Assembly: GCA_003214855.1 (NCBI GenBank)
Contig: QCLC01000006.1
Span: 1-64,000, forward strand
Origin: Prochlorococcus sp. AG-412-I05
GTDB lineage: Bacteria; Cyanobacteriota; Cyanobacteriia; PCC-6307; Cyanobiaceae
DNA: 64,000 bases
Reading direction: 5' to 3'
This document shows, in pieces, positions 60,574-64,000 of the stretch. The position numbers and the translations under genes were made by a program. The notes beneath the pieces are model-generated. The model was given only the letters and a program-made list of their open reading frames with translations. It had not been told where the DNA came from and ran no database searches. Position 1 is the stretch's first letter. Each line of letters begins with the position of its first letter.

Positions 60574-60745
60574 CTATTTAGATGGAAATTCGAGGAGTAG
60601 TTCCAAGAGAAAACCGATGCCTTGACAGATATCAGATTTTAAGTCTTTAGAAAGGATGCGACCACCTGCTAAATTAATCCAAGGTACAACTTCTTTCGCA
60701 TATTCAGAAAAGCCTTCAAAGTCAGTAAAGGTTCTCTGTTGATAA
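60574..60745 (-). pseudogene. Gene fragment resembling a DUF1330-like domain
   Basis: Minus-strand translation TDFEGFSEYAKEVVPWINLAGGRILSKDLKSDICQGIGFLLELLLEFPSK* without start codon, closed upstream by a stop. Confidence 0.45.
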
Positions 60746-61033
60746 GCAAGTGTAAATTAGCCATGAAGAGAACCTTTAGGGCTCTGCTTAGATAAAAGTT
60801 GAAAGAGTTACTTCGAGGGTCTATTTTATCATCTTAAGATCATTTTCTATGTATTTAGCATAACAAAAAAACATCTATGAGTCAGTTGTGGTTTTGATTT
60901 GATTTGATCAGCACCTTTATGAGCCTCATCCATTATTGCATGAAGCTCATAGAGTATGATTTTGTTGAGGTAAGCTTTTAAGTGTATACTTGATTGCGAT
61001 TGTTGTGATTTTAGTTGGCTTTAATCTTACCCC

Positions 61034-61327
61034 CTAGCCAGCTGCAATCATTGAAGTTAAAAATTCAGGGATTGGCAGCTTAGCCATGAGTGAAGAAAGA
61101 AGATCCATATTGAACTTGTGGACGGCTGGAATGGTGCGATCCAGAATAAAAATTGCTAGATATGGAATGTTCATCGCGATTTGCCAACGCCATTTGAAGG
61201 TCAGGATCCCCCAGGCCTTTTTGGCGTAAGCCTTTTGAGGATCAGTAAGGCGCTCCCATCTCTGATTGCCAAAAGCGGTGATACGTTCCTTGAGAGAGGC
61301 TTGAGACAGTGAACCTGTTGACTGCAT
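61034..61327 (-). CDS. Conserved-looking small membrane protein
   Basis: 97 aa, KWRWQIAMNIPYLAIFILDRTIPAVHKFNMDLLSSLMAKLPIPEFL. Confidence 0.55.
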   Translation of the reverse strand: MQSTGSLSQASLKERITAFGNQRWERLTDPQKAYAKKAWGILTFKWRWQIAMNIPYLAIFILDRTIPAVHKFNMDLLSSLMAKLPIPEFLTSMIAAG

Positions 61328-61460
61328 TTTATGTCCTTAGATGGAGGTATTTATAGCACATAGGGGTTTTTACCCATGCCTGACAGGTCTTGGCTGCTGA
61401 TTCACGGGGATGTTGTTCAGGCAGATACATAGCTAGAATGAGTGTCTGATTTAATCAAGC

Positions 61461-61664
61461 TTGCTTGTGCCTGATCTTTCAAATGGCTTAGATCCTTTCT
61501 CTCCTTGGGGAATCGCACTTTTAACTTTTGGGGTGGTTTTTACCTTCTGCATTCCGTTCTTTTTGATTAAAAGTGATGATTTTAACCCAGACAAAGGTAG
61601 TAAGGCCTATCAGGATGAGATGAGAGCAAAAAAAATAGCCAGTCTCTATCCGAAAAAACCTTAG
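61461..61664 (+). CDS. Small membrane protein
   Basis: PDLSNGLDPFSPWGIALLTFGVVFTFCIPFFLIKSDDFNPDKGSKAYQDEMRAKKIASLYPKKP. Confidence 0.6.
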   Translation: MLVPDLSNGLDPFSPWGIALLTFGVVFTFCIPFFLIKSDDFNPDKGSKAYQDEMRAKKIASLYPKKP

Positions 61665-62000
61665 CCTGAGAAATAGCCTAAATACCTATTAATCCAATTC
61701 TACTTTGCACCAGCATTGATAATGCTGACTTACGTATGCTTTACCACAAGAGTCTTGTCAATAGTTATGGATTTTTTTATTGTCTAGTTTTTCTGTTGGC
61801 TAGACTTGGTGATTAATTGATAAGTCAAGTTGCTTTAAATTTTCTATGAAGTCATTTTTTGGTACAAAGAATTTTAATCTGATCAATGAGTAGATATCAA
61901 TAAGCTGGCATTTTTTTTTGTTCTTACAGTTAGTGATAGGTGTTGTGGCTAGAGAGTTTTCAGATGATAGAAATTAGCGAAGCATTGATGGCATTGCTAT

Positions 62001-62171
62001 CTATAGGGATTTGATCTCTTCACGCGCCTTGCATCGATCAAGGAACTTATTCCAAGCTTTTGGCCACCTCCAGCGAACGATTAGAGCCAAATAGAAGAGG
62101 TAGGCCATCCCCTCCACGGGATGCTTGATAATCGATAAGAGAGATAGTGCCTGTTCGACTGGTGACGCCAT
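62001..62171 (-). CDS. 56-aa hypothetical protein
   Basis: MASPVEQALSLLSIIKHPVEGMAYLFYLALIVRWRWPKAWNKFLDRCKAREEIKSL; absent from ORF track (<60 aa). Confidence 0.55.
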   Translation of the reverse strand: MASPVEQALSLLSIIKHPVEGMAYLFYLALIVRWRWPKAWNKFLDRCKAREEIKSL

Positions 62172-62590
62172 TAACGACTCTGTGCGTTACCCATAATTAG
62201 ACGGTAATCGTAGGAATGGCTCAAAACTGTTTCTAACTGTCGTAGCTCCACATGACTCCATTGGCGAGCTCTTGGCTTTTGCTGAACTTGAACTGAAGAA
62301 AAAATCTAGCCGATCTTTCTGCTCTTTTTATTCGTGGCAGAGATGAGATGCGCCTTCTCTTGGCCATCTATAAGCTCCCCTTGGATAGTACAAATATTGC
62401 TTCGAGCATGAAGTTCTCCTTTTTTGGGTCGCTAAGCGCCGACTGGAAACCTCTTCACTTCAGTACCCTAGGCGACTTTCATCAGAGGCCTGGGGAGATC
62501 GTTCTGGCCAGGCCTATGGCTGTTTAAGCATTCTTATAGATCATTGTCTGAGCAGTTACTTTCCTCGTGAGTCATAAGCAACCATCAACC

Positions 62591-62617
62591 CCTTTCCTGT
62601 ATAGGAAAGGCTTTTTC
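62591..62617 (+). terminator. Orphan plus-strand terminator
   Basis: CCTTTCC-TGTATA-GGAAAGG-CTTTTTC with no plus-strand CDS immediately upstream. Confidence 0.6.
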
Positions 62618-62736
62618 TGTAAAGGGCTCAATCTTTTTATCATCAGCCAGTATTGTGGAAGGATTTATATCTCTTTATTGCTAAATGGTTTTTGCTGTGA
62701 AATTTGATTAGAAAAGGCTATTGGGATGAAGAGCCT

Positions 62737-62913
62737 ATGGACAGCTCAATTCTTTGTCGATATTGCGGAAAGGCGATTTCCTCTGACTACCAATGGGAAA
62801 AGGAGGCACTGTTGATCAATAAAAGTTGCATGGAATGCCTTGAAAAAATTGAAAATGGTGAATTAATCATTCAACGCCGCATCTCAACGACTAATAAGCA
62901 GTGTGGTGAATGA
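62737..62913 (+). CDS. Small zinc-ribbon-like protein (58 aa)
   Basis: LCRYCGK...SCMECLEKI: two CxxC pairs. Confidence 0.55.
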   Translation: MDSSILCRYCGKAISSDYQWEKEALLINKSCMECLEKIENGELIIQRRISTTNKQCGE

Positions 62914-63062
62914 AGGCCTATGCTGTTCTTTCTTCCAACAAGGCAAGTAGGGGAACTGTTTCCCTTTAAGCAGATTGATTTATCCTCTCGACAGCACACA
63001 TAAGGCGATCATCTGCTTATTGATATCTTGATTAATAGTTAGATGTACTTTCCTTTGACTTG

Positions 63063-63871
63063 TTAAATTATTACTTCACTGTCAAAGAAGAACTTGGTAT
63101 AGCCGAATTCGTTGAACAATGTTTTAATAGCATCTTTGGGCTGAGCCCCGTCGTGATCTGATAATTGAATTGTACATATAGAATGATCAAGCGCTTCCAT
63201 TGATTTGAAAAAAAATCAATGTACTTTAGCTCTTTTTGATCAGTTTTGATATCTTTAGCAAGATCATTAACCACCTTCTCTTCATTTCTTATGCCAACAG
63301 ATAGAAGGCCAATGATTGTTTTCCCTTTGAGATCATCTGAATCATGGAAGTTAAGGTTTGCAGGTGTGATCCAGTTTGTGATATCCATTCCTTTTTGATA
63401 TCTTTCTACATGGGAATAGGAGTTTGTTGTGGAAGTGAACTCCAGGTTTGATATCTTGCTTGAAATACCTATTGCATCCTCATTCAATCGCTCCATATTA
63501 ATACGACCACCTGTGACTGTATCTCCATCGAAGGGCTTTTCAGGTACATCAACACCTGAGATGATTCTTGCTTTTACTTCGCTTGCAGAAAGATCAGGAT
63601 TTCTTGCCCAAAATGAACTAGCAATACCAACGACTAGTGGTGTTGCCATCGAGGTGCCTGACATGTAATCATAGGCAATATCTGATGTATTAATAGTGCT
63701 ATAAATATCAATTCCTGGTGCGAAAAGATCAACGCTTTGCTTGCCATAGTTTGAGCCCCATCTAGGGCTATATGGTGGATCGGACCTTGGACCACCCTGC
63801 ATTACTCTTTGGCTATCTTGAGTTGAGGCAGCTACTTTTATGCCTAGCATCTTTAATAGCTTTTTGACCAT
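63063..63871 (-). pseudogene. Truncated, frameshifted subtilase (S8 peptidase)
   Basis: DLFAPGIDIYSTI and GTSMATPLVVGIA (Ser active-site motif) present; Asp/His part missing, stop 24 nt upstream of first ATG; C-terminus continues out of frame after an A8 tract at 63208-63215. Confidence 0.75.
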
Positions 63872-64000
63872 TGGAGTGAACTTTTCCTTTTGCTACCCCT
63901 GTTTTAACATTGTAGAAAAAGGCTTTATTTGTTAGAGACTTATGCATTTTTTCTGTTGCTCTTCTTTTTAGGCCTGAGCGCTTTATTTACGCGTTTTTAA

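Overview
The window looks like a marine picocyanobacterial chromosome segment, most likely Prochlorococcus of the low-light MIT9313/MIT9303 type. This rests on protein-level recognition (Pcb antenna, CyanoP/PsbP, PsbY, CrtH, DUF3288, LCP proteins, MHS transporter), not on a search. About 1-44.9 kb is dense core genome: recB(partial)-recD, a cupin, deaD-like helicase, a Gly-rich RRM protein, an ABC exporter, two LCP proteins, psbP-like, recR, lipA, prs, malQ, a RodZ-like HTH protein, an rsuA/rluB-type pseudouridine synthase, a group-2 sigma factor, a UbiB/ABC1 kinase, an Orn/Lys/Arg decarboxylase, cdsA, a DUF2993 protein, an alpha/beta hydrolase, a gldA-like dehydrogenase, clpC, rimI, lysA, cdaA-like, uppS, bioB, trhO, a GHL10-like protein, pepN, crtH, trmFO and psbY. 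From tRNA-Lys(UUU) at 45.09 kb to the right edge the sequence becomes gene-poor. It is rich in small ORFs and gene remnants, and carries a pcb gene and an MHS-family transporter, consistent with a tRNA-anchored variable region. The main second-look items are: (i) a mosaic duplication next to tRNA-Lys with a tRNA pseudogene and reciprocal decay of two small genes; (ii) a structured RNA candidate with its own terminator at 57.5 kb; (iii) strong hairpins upstream of the DEAD-box helicase, upstream of a His-rich secreted peptide, and at 36.65 kb; (iv) a truncated subtilase whose C-terminus is shifted out of frame at an A8 tract; (v) several short ORFs absent from the supplied ORF track (PsbY, 30-, 42-, 44- and 56-aa peptides); (vi) a TGATG-coupled leader ORF before malQ. 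I found no CRISPR array, IS element, rRNA or complete prophage.
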